From Labrys sp. WJW (GTDB taxonomy: Bacteria > Pseudomonadota > Alphaproteobacteria > Rhizobiales > Labraceae), in the NCBI RefSeq assembly GCF_001676615.1, contig NZ_LYXZ01000018.1, forward strand, positions 124,001 to 188,000: 64,000 bases of DNA, read 5' to 3'. Every line of letters begins with the position of its first letter. Position 1 is the stretch's first letter. The notes under the pieces were generated by a model that was not told where the DNA came from, did no database searches, and saw only the letters and a program-made list of their open reading frames with translations. The position numbers and the translations under genes are program-made. Positions 1 to 8,405 of the stretch are shown here, one piece after another.

Positions 1-2
1 CT

Positions 3-1358
3 TCCAATCTTCTGGTCACCTCGATTTCCAACGTCCTGCAGGTTGGAGCGTTGATCGCCGTGATGATCATGCGCGATCCACTGCTGGCCCTATCAGCCAT
101 TATCGTGATGCCGCCGGCGGTACTCGGTATCCGCTACATCACCAAGCGGATCCGGCGCGTGGTGAAGCGGCAATATCAGAGCACTGCGCAGATCACCGGC
201 ATCATCCAGGAAACCTCGCAGGGGATCCGGGTGGTCAAGTCCTTCGGCATGGAAGAAGCGATGCGAGGGCGCATGGCGGGTGGCGTTGCCGAAGCGCAGT
301 CGGCCGCCAACAAGATGGCCGGGCTCGGCAACCGGACCGGCCCGATCATGGAGACCATGGCCGGCTTTGCCATCGCGGCCGTGATCATCTATGGCGGCTG
401 GCGCATCACCGAGGGCCAGCTCACCGTCGGGCAGTTGACTTCTTTCCTAGCCGCTTTCCTGATCGCTTATGCTCCGTCCAAGGCCTTGGCTCGTGTGAAT
501 GTCGATCTGAATGCGGCCGTCACCGGGGTGAGCATGTTCTATGACGTCCTCGACGAGCCGGCGCGCGAAGGGCCGATCGAGGAGGCCAAGCCAGCTTTCG
601 TCAACAAGGGCGGCCATATCGTCTTCGACCATGTGAATTTCGGCTATAAGCCGGACGAACCGGTCCTGCAGGACCTCTCCCTGATCGCTGAAGTTGGCAA
701 GACCACGGCTCTGGTCGGTCCGTCAGGCAGCGGCAAGTCGACCGTGCTCAACCTGATCCTGCGCTTTTATGAGCCAGGCTCCGGCGCAATCCGCATCGAC
801 GGGCAGGACATCGCGTCGGTTTCCGTCGCCAGCCTGCGCAGTGCCATGGCCTATGTCGGCCAGGACGTCTTCCTGTTCGCCGGCACCATCCGGGAGAATA
901 TCGCCTTCGGCCGGCCGGGTGCCTCGCAAGAGGCGATCGAGGCGGCGGCCAAGGCCGCCTATGCCCATGATTTCATCGTGGATTTCGACCGGGAATACGA
1001 CACCGAGGTCGGAGAGCGCGGCCTGCAGCTTTCCGGCGGGCAGCGTGCCCGCATCGCGATCGCGCGTGCCATCCTGCGCGATGCCGCAATCATCCTCCTC
1101 GACGAGGCTACGGCCGCTCTCGACTCGCAATCCGAACAGGCCGTCCAGAATGCCCTCGACGATCTCTGTGCTGGCCGCACCGTCGTGGTGATCGCCCACC
1201 GGTTGCAGACCATCCAGGAAGCCGACAAGATCTGCGTGATCGACGGCGGCCGGCTGGTCGAGGAGGGTAGCCATGAGGAACTGCTCGCCAGGGCAGGGCG
1301 CTATGCCGCCCTCCACGCGGTGCAGTTCCGCGACGAGCCCCAACTCCTGACTCTCTGA
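3..1358 (+). CDS. ABC exporter, MsbA-like fused permease/ATPase (5' partial)
   Basis: The gene is cut by the left edge of the window; the frame is open from base 3. The visible part carries the last membrane helices of a type IV ABC exporter domain (for example the hydrophobic run near bases 340-410) followed by a complete nucleotide-binding domain. That domain has Walker [10 protein letters not shown] near base 720, the signature LSGGQRARIAIARA near 1030, Walker B IILLDEATAALD near 1090, and the H-loop VIAHRL near 1190. This half-transporter layout matches MsbA and related lipid or drug exporters that work as inner-membrane homodimers. The substrate cannot be told. The HAD gene follows after 14 bases, so the two may be co-transcribed. 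Confidence 0.88.
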   Translation, partial: SNLLVTSISNVLQVGALIAVMIMRDPLLALSAIIVMPPAVLGIRYITKRIRRVVKRQYQSTAQITGIIQETSQGIRVVKSFGMEEAMRGRMAGGVAEAQSAANKMAGLGNRTGPIMETMAGFAIAAVIIYGGWRITEGQLTVGQLTSFLAAFLIAYAPSKALARVNVDLNAAVTGVSMFYDVLDEPAREGPIEEAKPAFVNKGGHIVFDHVNFGYKPDEPVLQDLSLIAEVGKTTALVGPSGSGKSTVLNLILRFYEPGSGAIRIDGQDIASVSVASLRSAMAYVGQDVFLFAGTIRENIAFGRPGASQEAIEAAAKAAYAHDFIVDFDREYDTEVGERGLQLSGGQRARIAIARAILRDAAIILLDEATAALDSQSEQAVQNALDDLCAGRTVVVIAHRLQTIQEADKICVIDGGRLVEEGSHEELLARAGRYAALHAVQFRDEPQLLTL

Positions 1359-1372
1359 AAAGGTTTTGTTTC

Positions 1373-2035
1373 GTGAAATCCGTTGCTCTCTTCGATCTCG
1401 ATGGCACTTTGGTCGATGCCGATCACCTGCATTACGAGGCCTGGCGCGAGATGGTGGCGCCGCACGGGATCGAGCTCTCCCTCGACACCTATGTCTCCGA
1501 GATCATGGGCCAGCCCAACAGCCTGCTCGCCAGGAACTTCCTGAAGGATCTCGACGAGGACGTCGCCCTCAAGCTCGTCGACGACAAGGAGGCGATGTTC
1601 CGCAGCCTCTTTGTCGGGCTGAAGCCGGCGAAGGGGCTGACGGATTTTCTCGACTGGCTGGAACGGAACGGCGTGCCGATCGGTGTGGTCACCAACGCGC
1701 CCCGGGACAATGCGGAGCATCAGCTGGTCAATCTGGGCCTGGTGGAACGCTTTCCGACCGTGGTGATCGGCGCCGAGGTTGCCCATCCCAAGCCCCATCC
1801 CGATCCCTACCTCGTCGGCCTGGAACGCCTGCAGGGGCGCGCCGCTTCCAGCCTGGCTTTCGAGGATTCGCGCTCCGGCATCACGGCCGGCAAGGCGGCG
1901 GGCCTTGCCGTGATCGGTCTTGCCACCAGCATGACTGAGGAAGCGCTGCTGGCGGCAGGCGTGGAACTGGCAATCCCCGACTACACCGACCCACGGCTCA
2001 GGCCCTTCGCGGCGACCCGGCTCGGCATCGCCTGA
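1373..2035 (+). CDS. HAD-superfamily hydrolase, subfamily IA (phosphatase/phosphoglucomutase-like)
   Basis: A 220-residue HAD phosphohydrolase with all four motifs: DLDGT with the nucleophile pair D8/D10, threonine 107 in VVTNAP, lysine 140 in HPKPHPDPY, and the acidic pair E164/D165 in FEDSRSG. A helical cap between residues 15 and 85 makes it subfamily IA, which includes phosphoglycolate phosphatase and beta-phosphoglucomutase. The start is GTG, with AAAAGG about nine bases upstream. It sits directly behind the ABC exporter. The family acts on small phosphorylated metabolites in the cytoplasm; the substrate is not predictable from sequence. Confidence 0.85.
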   Translation: MKSVALFDLDGTLVDADHLHYEAWREMVAPHGIELSLDTYVSEIMGQPNSLLARNFLKDLDEDVALKLVDDKEAMFRSLFVGLKPAKGLTDFLDWLERNGVPIGVVTNAPRDNAEHQLVNLGLVERFPTVVIGAEVAHPKPHPDPYLVGLERLQGRAASSLAFEDSRSGITAGKAAGLAVIGLATSMTEEALLAAGVELAIPDYTDPRLRPFAATRLGIA

Positions 2036-2133
2036 TGGCACCGGTGACCTGGATTCCACTTGCCTGCCCGATTCCTCTGCGTAAGCTTTTCTCGATTCGA
2101 GAGCGTTGATCGCGGTGCTGAAGCGGAAGCTGC

Positions 2134-3546
2134 ATGACTCTGACACTGGCAAAAGTTGAGGAGCTTGCACCCGATCAAGGCTCGATCGACGCTGCCCGCA
2201 AATTGCTGAAACCCTCGCTCTGGCCGACCATCGCCCAGGACGAACAGGGTTTGATCTGGGGGGAGTGCCAGGGGTCGGGCTCGCTGCCCTATCGCGTCGT
2301 CGTCGCGGAAGCCGACCTCGGCTACAAATGCAGCTGTCCCAGCCGCAAATTTCCTTGCAAGCACACGCTTGCCTTGATGTGGATGCGAGCCGACGGCAAG
2401 TCCTTCGGCCCGGCCGAGCGGCCTGACTGGGTCGCGGAATGGCTGTCGCGTCGTCGTCCATCCAGCGGTGCTCGCCCGGCGGCTACGGCTGGAGACGACA
2501 AGCCCAGGGCGTCCCTCGATGCCGCGCCTGTTGAGGAGGAGGCTGCGCCCGATCCCAAGGCGTTGGCCCGCGCCGCCGCTCAGCGCGAGCGCGTGCGCCA
2601 GGAGCGTGAAGCCTCGGTCCTGGCCGGGCTCGATGACCTCGATCGCTGGCTGCAGGACCAGATCGAGCGCGGTCTTGCCGGCTTTCAGGCGATGGCCGTC
2701 GATCAATGCCGCATGTTGGCGCGGCGCCTCGTCGACGCCAAGGCTCATGGCCTCGCCGCCCGCGTCGAACAATTGCCGGCGGCGCTTTTCGCCATGCCGG
2801 ACGAAGAACGCGGCGACTTTCTGGTGCAGCGCCTCGGCGAGCTCTTCCTCATCGCCGAGGGCTACCGCCGGCAGGCCAGCCTGCCGGCGGCGCTCGCCGC
2901 CGATGTCCGCCTCGCGGTCGGCTGGACGATGACCAAGGAGGCCCTGTTCGCCGATCCCGACGCGCTCCGACAACGCGGCCGCTGGATGGTGCTGGCAAGC
3001 GTGAATGAAGTGCAGCCCGACAAGCTCCGGCGCCTGGAGACCTGGCTTGGCCGGCTCGATGGCGGGGAGGGCCCGCGCTTTGCCCAGATGATCGACTTCA
3101 TTCCCGTCTCGGTCGGCAATGCCGGTACCCTCTACGCGCCCGGTGAGTGCCTGGACGCGGAGATGCTGTTCTATCCTTCCTCCGTTCCCCTGCGCGCCAT
3201 CATCGCCGAGCAGGTGGGCGGCATGGAAAGGATCGAGGCCTGGCAGCCTCCGGCCGAAGACCTGCCGGCTGCGATCGAGGATTATGAAGCCCGTCTGGCC
3301 GGCAAACCCTGGCTCGGCGATTGGCCGATCGCGGCGCGCGACGCCATCGTCGTGCAGACGCCGCAGGGCGCGGTGCTTGCCGCGCAGCAGGGCGAGATCG
3401 CTCTCCCGCTTCGGGCCAGGCCCGGCGACGACAGCCTCGAGGCCCTGGCCGGTATCGCCTGCAATGCTGTCTTCGGCATCTGGGATGGGCATCGTCTCGA
3501 ACTGAAGCTCGCCGAGACGCCGCTCGGACGCTGGATCGCAGGGTAG
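2134..3546 (+). CDS. SWIM zinc-finger family protein
   Basis: A 470-residue protein with a SWIM zinc finger near the N terminus: C66-x-C68-x6-C75-x-H77 in the segment YKCSCPSRKFPCKH. SWIM fingers bind DNA or protein. After the finger comes a low-complexity Ala/Pro/Arg linker (about residues 105-160), then a long helical region with no catalytic motif that I recognise. GGAAG lies upstream of the ATG. It is the first gene of a five-gene operon; the next gene begins four bases after its stop. Inside this operon it may act as the target-recognition part, which is inference. No molecular function is established for this arrangement as far as I know. Confidence 0.85.
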   Translation: MTLTLAKVEELAPDQGSIDAARKLLKPSLWPTIAQDEQGLIWGECQGSGSLPYRVVVAEADLGYKCSCPSRKFPCKHTLALMWMRADGKSFGPAERPDWVAEWLSRRRPSSGARPAATAGDDKPRASLDAAPVEEEAAPDPKALARAAAQRERVRQEREASVLAGLDDLDRWLQDQIERGLAGFQAMAVDQCRMLARRLVDAKAHGLAARVEQLPAALFAMPDEERGDFLVQRLGELFLIAEGYRRQASLPAALAADVRLAVGWTMTKEALFADPDALRQRGRWMVLASVNEVQPDKLRRLETWLGRLDGGEGPRFAQMIDFIPVSVGNAGTLYAPGECLDAEMLFYPSSVPLRAIIAEQVGGMERIEAWQPPAEDLPAAIEDYEARLAGKPWLGDWPIAARDAIVVQTPQGAVLAAQQGEIALPLRARPGDDSLEALAGIACNAVFGIWDGHRLELKLAETPLGRWIAG

Positions 3547-3550
3547 GACG

Positions 3551-4993
3551 ATGCTCGACGCCACCTCAGCCGAAGCCTTGATGCGCGGTTTCCTGCTCGG
3601 CACCGGGCGGCAGGCCGTGCCCATTGCCAGGGCGTTCGATGGCATCCTCGACGCGAAGGCAGAGAAAGTACAGTTGCAGGCACTCGCTTTGTTGGGACAG
3701 CACCAGCGCTTCCTCCGGCGCTGGTCGCGGCGGGTGGAAGCAAAAAGACCCGCCTTCGAAGACAGCCGAGCCCTGCCGCCGCCCGCTGCCCGGCCGCTCA
3801 TGGTCTCGCTCCTGTCGGGCAAGAATGGCAGCGCCGATGATGGCCTCGCTTATGCCATTGCCGATACGCTCGATCGCCGCAGGATGAAGATCCATCCCTT
3901 CGATCTGCCCCGCCTCGAAGGTTTCGCGCGTCTTCATGCCGAACGCCTCGGCACCAGCGCCCTGGCCTGGGTCAACCGGAATGCGGTTCCCGAAGAGGGG
4001 GACGAGGAAAATCCCTATTTCTTCGTCGAAAGGATTGATGCTTCGAATTGGCAGCAAGGCTGGCCGAGCCAGAAGGCGGGCTTCATCCGCGAGCAGCGGC
4101 GCGTCGACGCTGCCAGGGCACGGGACCTGGTCGCCGCCGCCTTGGCCTCCGAACGGGCGCCGGTGCGCGCCACCCTGGTCAAGGCCCTGGCGGTTGGCCT
4201 TTCGACGGCGGATGCGCCATTCCTGGAATCGCTCGCCACCGACAGGGCACCCAGCGTACGGGATGTGGCGGAGGTCCTGCTCGGCCGGTTACCGGGATCG
4301 GTCGCCTCCACCAGGAAGCTGCAGGAATGCATCGGCCGCATCAAGGTCGCCAAGACCGGCCTTCTGCGCCGAGGCCGTACGCTGTCGCTCGATTATCCCG
4401 CCACGATCCGGCCCTATCAGCAGCAGCAATGGGCGTTCCAGGCTTTTGCCGGCGTCGGGCTCGATCAATTGGCGCAAGGGCTCGCCATGTCGGTCGAGGA
4501 GATTGGCAAGGCCGCGGCCGATGCAATCCTCGGTCTCGTCCTTGCCGCGCTGGCGGTGCGAGAAGGCCGCTGGTCCCTGCTTGCCGGGCTTAGCGAGGGG
4601 CGCAGCGATCTGTGGCCCATTCTTGATCAGGTCGAGGAAGCTGATCTCGGCGAGGCGGCTGTGCCGGCCTTGCAGGCGGCGCTGGTTCGGCCGGCGCTTT
4701 GGAGCGAATTGCCCACAGCCGAGCAATGGACGAAGCTCTACATGGTGCTGCGCTCGCCGCTCAGCTCCACCATGTTCAAGTCCATCGTGGCCTCGAAGGC
4801 CTGGCGCAGCCTTCCCGCCGGGACGGACGATACGCCCACCGCCTCCACCGCCGCGATTCTTTCGGCCATTGCCGCCCTGTCTCCCGCCGCAGAACGAGGC
4901 GGGTTGCGGGCCGAACTGCGCTCATTCGGCCCGGCGCTCACCAGCCGCGCCAGCCAGGGCCTGAACCTTCTCGATTTGCTTGATTCCGCTTGA
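3551..4993 (+). CDS. DUF5691 family protein (HEAT-like helical repeats)
   Basis: A 480-residue, mostly alpha-helical protein with no signal peptide, no membrane segment and no recognisable catalytic motif. The middle holds HEAT/Armadillo-like pairs of helices, for example the Ala/Leu-rich stretch near residues 195-255 (VRATLVKALAVGLS, then VRDVAEVLLGRL). Position and size fit the DUF5691 proteins found beside SWIM and MoxR/VWA genes. The start ATG lies four bases after the SWIM stop, so translation is probably coupled. A scaffold role for the operon partners is plausible but is inference. Confidence 0.75.
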   Translation: MLDATSAEALMRGFLLGTGRQAVPIARAFDGILDAKAEKVQLQALALLGQHQRFLRRWSRRVEAKRPAFEDSRALPPPAARPLMVSLLSGKNGSADDGLAYAIADTLDRRRMKIHPFDLPRLEGFARLHAERLGTSALAWVNRNAVPEEGDEENPYFFVERIDASNWQQGWPSQKAGFIREQRRVDAARARDLVAAALASERAPVRATLVKALAVGLSTADAPFLESLATDRAPSVRDVAEVLLGRLPGSVASTRKLQECIGRIKVAKTGLLRRGRTLSLDYPATIRPYQQQQWAFQAFAGVGLDQLAQGLAMSVEEIGKAAADAILGLVLAALAVREGRWSLLAGLSEGRSDLWPILDQVEEADLGEAAVPALQAALVRPALWSELPTAEQWTKLYMVLRSPLSSTMFKSIVASKAWRSLPAGTDDTPTASTAAILSAIAALSPAAERGGLRAELRSFGPALTSRASQGLNLLDLLDSA

Positions 4994-5012
4994 TTCCAGG
5001 GAGAATTCGTCC

Positions 5013-6092
5013 ATGTCCGATATGCTGCGCCGTTCGGCCGAGGAGATTTTTGCCGAGGAGCTTGCGGCTCTCACCAAGGGTGACGATCGCGTCAGGCCCG
5101 CCAATTGGAAGATGTCTCCGCAGGCCGTCGTGACCTATCTGCTCGGCGGCAAGGCCACCGACGGCACGCCGATCCAGCCCAAATATGTCGGCAATCGCCG
5201 GCTGATCGAAACGGCCGTTGCGACGCTGGCGACCGACAGGGCCTTGCTGCTGCTCGGCGTGCCCGGTACCGCGAAATCTTGGGTGTCGGAACACCTTGCC
5301 GCGGCGATCTCGGGCTCGTCGAAACGCCTGATCCAGTGCACGGCCGGCACGGACGAGAACCAGGTCCGCTATGGCTGGAACTACGCCCAGCTCCTGGCCA
5401 AGGGACCGTCCCGGGATGCATTGGTGCCGACTCCTCTGATGCGAGCCATGGAGGAGGGCACCATTGTGCGCCTGGAGGAACTCACCCGCATGGGTTCCGA
5501 TGTCCAGGACACGCTGATCACCGTGCTGTCGGAAAAGACCCTGCCGATTCCCGAACTCGACACGGCTGTCGACGCGCAGCGCGGTTTCAACGTCATCGCG
5601 ACTGCCAATAATCGCGACAAGGGTGTCAACGAACTGTCCTCGGCGCTCAAGCGGCGCTTCAACGTGGTGGTGCTACCGCTGCCGACCTCGCTCGACGAGG
5701 AGGCGGGGATCGTGGTCAAGCGCGTGCGCGACATCGGAACCAGCCTGGCCTTGCCGCCCATCGAGCCGGCCGACAAGGAAATCGCCCGCATCGTCACCCT
5801 CTTCCGCGAATTGCGTGATGGCCAGACCCTGAACGGCAAGATGAAGCTCAAGACGGTGACCGGTTCGCTATCGACGGCGGAAGCGATCTCGGTGGGCGTC
5901 AGCGCCTGGGCCGAAGCCGGCCATTTCGGCAATGGCATCATCGACGCCAACGCCATGGCGGCCAATATCGTGGGGGCGGTGGTGAAGGACCCGGTGCAGG
6001 ATACCGTTGCGCTGCAGGAATATCTCGAAAACGTCGTGCGCACGCGGGAAGGCTGGTCGGATCTCTACGTCGCCATCCGCGACGTGCTGTAG
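5013..6092 (+). CDS. MoxR-family AAA+ ATPase
   Basis: A 359-residue AAA+ protein of the MoxR type: Walker A G82-V-P-G-T-A-K-S, an acidic Walker B-like segment IVRLEELTRM, sensor 1 in VIATANNRD, and an arginine-finger region SSALKRRFN. An in-frame ATG lies 33 bases upstream at 4980. I chose 5013 because AGGGAG sits at 4998-5003, at the right distance. MoxR ATPases usually work with VWA proteins as chaperone-like remodelling machines that mature or dismantle protein complexes. The partner VWA gene is two genes downstream. The stop TAG is followed at once by the GTG of the DUF5682 gene. Confidence 0.9.
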   Translation: MSDMLRRSAEEIFAEELAALTKGDDRVRPANWKMSPQAVVTYLLGGKATDGTPIQPKYVGNRRLIETAVATLATDRALLLLGVPGTAKSWVSEHLAAAISGSSKRLIQCTAGTDENQVRYGWNYAQLLAKGPSRDALVPTPLMRAMEEGTIVRLEELTRMGSDVQDTLITVLSEKTLPIPELDTAVDAQRGFNVIATANNRDKGVNELSSALKRRFNVVVLPLPTSLDEEAGIVVKRVRDIGTSLALPPIEPADKEIARIVTLFRELRDGQTLNGKMKLKTVTGSLSTAEAISVGVSAWAEAGHFGNGIIDANAMAANIVGAVVKDPVQDTVALQEYLENVVRTREGWSDLYVAIRDVL

Positions 6093-8405
6093 GTGTCGGC
6101 CATGGACGAGCGCGTCCATCTCTTCGGTATTCGCCATCACGGCCCGGGCTCGACCGCCAGCCTGCTAGTAGCACTCGAGGCTCTGCAGCCCGCCGTCGTG
6201 CTGATCGAGGGGCCGCCGGAGGCGGACGGTCTCATCACCTATGCCAGCCTTCCCGGCATGAAACCGCCCGTGGCGCTGCTCGCCTATGCGGCCGAGGATC
6301 CGGCACAGTCGAGTTTCTTTCCCTTCGCATCCTTCTCGCCGGAATGGCAGGCCATGCGCTGGGCTGGACGCCACGACCGGCCTGTGCGCTTCATCGATCT
6401 GCCGATCGGCGCCTCCTTGGCCGGGCGTATGCAGCCGGAGTCACCGGACACGTCTGACGATGGCGAGGCGGAGGCAACCGAGGACGGCTTGCTCCAGGAG
6501 AGCCTGTTTCAGGGCGATCCGCTCGACCGTCTCGCCGAGATTTCAGGCCATGCCGATGGCGAGGCCTTCTGGAATGCGCTGGTCGAAAGCCGCGGGGCAG
6601 CCAGGGAGGTCTTCGCCGTCATCGCGGAGGCCATGACGGCGCTGCGTGCCGGCTTTCCCGAGGATCCCGCCCGCTCGCCGGCGGCTCTGCGCGAGGCCCG
6701 ACGCGAAGCCCATATGCGCCTTCGCATCCGTGACGCTCTCAAGGAGATCGAAGGACCCATCGCGGTGGTCTGCGGTGCCTGGCACGTGCCGGCCCTCGCC
6801 CGCAAGATCGCGATCTCCGACGACAAGGCACTGTTGAAGGATCTGCCGAAAACAAAAGTCGAGGTGACCTGGATCCCCTGGACCGAGACCCGTCTCGCTG
6901 CTGCCTCCGGTTATGGCGCCGGCGTGTCCTCGCCGGGGTGGTATGCCCATCTGTGGAGCCTCTACGAGGACCAGGCGGCCGTCATGGAGCCGGATGTGTT
7001 CGCCTCGACCTGGCAGACCCGCGTTGCTACTTTGCTGCGCGAGGAGGGCCTCGGCGCCTCCACTGCTTCGGTGATCGAGGCTTCGCGCCTGGCCACCGGG
7101 CTTGCGGCCTTGCGCGATCTTGCCGTGCCGGGCCTTGCGGAAATGCGGGACGCTACGCTGGCCGCGCTTTGCCATGGCGATGAAGCGCCGTTCCGTGTGG
7201 TGGAAAGGCGCCTGATCATTGGCGAAGCTGTCGGCGAGCTCGACGAGAACGTGCCGCAAATGCCGCTCGCCGCGGATCTCGCCCTCTGGCAGAAACGTCT
7301 TCGCCTGAAGCCCGAAGCCGTGGCGCAGGAGGTTTCGCTCGATCTGCGCAGCGAGGCCGGCCTTGCCAAGTCGACCCTGCTGCATCGTCTCGACCTCCTC
7401 GGCGTCACCTGGGGGCGGCTCAGCGGTAGCGGCAGCGGGCGCGGTACCTTCCGGGAAATCTGGGTGCTGGCCTGGACCCCGGAGCTGTCGGTGAAGCTTG
7501 CCGAGGCGCTGATCCACGGCGTGACCGTCGAGCAGGCTGCCGGCGGGGCGGCCGTGGCGCGTGCCTCCACGACAAGGGATGTTCGGCTGCTTGCCGATCT
7601 GGTGCGATTGTGCCTGATGTCCGATCTGCCCCAGGCAGCCGAGCGTTGCATCGGCTTGCTGCAGGCGGCGGCGGTGGATGCGGCCGATGTGGTCAGCCTG
7701 ATGCAGGCCGTGCCGCCTCTGGTCGCCGTTCTGCGTTATGGCACGGCCCGCAAGATGCCGACCGAGGCGCTTGCTTCGCTCGCCAAGGCGATGGCCGTCG
7801 AGGTCAATGCCGGCCTGGGACTGGCGGCGGCCAACCTCGATGACGATGCCGCGGCGGCCATGCGCAAGGCAATGGTGGAGTTCGACGACGCCCTCAATCT
7901 GCTGGATGACTCCTATCTCAGCCAGGAATGGCTGCGGCGCCTGCGCCATCTCAGCGGTGACGCATCCGTTACCCCTCTTATCGCAGGCCTTGGCCTGAGG
8001 CGGCTTTACGATCGATCCGCGCTGGGAGAGGGCGAGGCTGCGGTCGCCTTCTCGCGGGCGTTGTCGCCGGGCAATGCCCCCAAGGCGGCCGGGCAATGGC
8101 TGGAGGGTTTTCTCGGCCATAGCGCGGAGGTCATCCTGCAGGATCCGGCCTTGTTCGCACTCGTCGACGGTTGGCTCAACGAGCAGGAACCCACCGACTT
8201 CACCGAAGTGCTGCCGATGCTGCGCCGGGCCTTTTCCGGATTCGGCATTAGCGAGCGCCGGCGCCTGATGGCGGAGGTGGCGAAAGTGACTTCAGGACGG
8301 CAGGCACTGCCGAAACACTCCGGCGACGATCTCGCCGCTCCGGGTTTTGCCGCCGCCTTGCCGCTACTCACCACGATTCTGGGGCTCGACGCGCATGTCC
8401 GATGA
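6093..8405 (+). CDS. DUF5682 family protein (TraB/ChaN-like N-terminal domain suspected)
   Basis: A 770-residue protein that starts with GTG directly after the MoxR stop; an in-frame ATG at 6102 is the alternative start. The N-terminal 280 residues show spaced motifs: G12-I-R-H15-H16-G, E39-G-P-P-E in a beta-strand context, and G228-A-W-H231. This resembles the GxxH...E...GxxH pattern of the TIKI/TraB/EreA/ChaN superfamily, which includes proteases, esterases and haem-binding proteins. The rest is helical, with Ala/Leu-rich repeats and no further motif. It overlaps the VWA gene by 11 bases. It is the most likely enzymatic part of the operon; that is inference from motif spacing. Confidence 0.8.
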   Translation: MSAMDERVHLFGIRHHGPGSTASLLVALEALQPAVVLIEGPPEADGLITYASLPGMKPPVALLAYAAEDPAQSSFFPFASFSPEWQAMRWAGRHDRPVRFIDLPIGASLAGRMQPESPDTSDDGEAEATEDGLLQESLFQGDPLDRLAEISGHADGEAFWNALVESRGAAREVFAVIAEAMTALRAGFPEDPARSPAALREARREAHMRLRIRDALKEIEGPIAVVCGAWHVPALARKIAISDDKALLKDLPKTKVEVTWIPWTETRLAAASGYGAGVSSPGWYAHLWSLYEDQAAVMEPDVFASTWQTRVATLLREEGLGASTASVIEASRLATGLAALRDLAVPGLAEMRDATLAALCHGDEAPFRVVERRLIIGEAVGELDENVPQMPLAADLALWQKRLRLKPEAVAQEVSLDLRSEAGLAKSTLLHRLDLLGVTWGRLSGSGSGRGTFREIWVLAWTPELSVKLAEALIHGVTVEQAAGGAAVARASTTRDVRLLADLVRLCLMSDLPQAAERCIGLLQAAAVDAADVVSLMQAVPPLVAVLRYGTARKMPTEALASLAKAMAVEVNAGLGLAAANLDDDAAAAMRKAMVEFDDALNLLDDSYLSQEWLRRLRHLSGDASVTPLIAGLGLRRLYDRSALGEGEAAVAFSRALSPGNAPKAAGQWLEGFLGHSAEVILQDPALFALVDGWLNEQEPTDFTEVLPMLRRAFSGFGISERRRLMAEVAKVTSGRQALPKHSGDDLAAPGFAAALPLLTTILGLDAHVR

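Noticed and set aside
1981-3822. 613-residue minus-strand open frame opposite the SWIM gene
   Set aside because: The plus-strand SWIM protein shows a real zinc-finger motif and tight operon spacing; the shadow has no motif.
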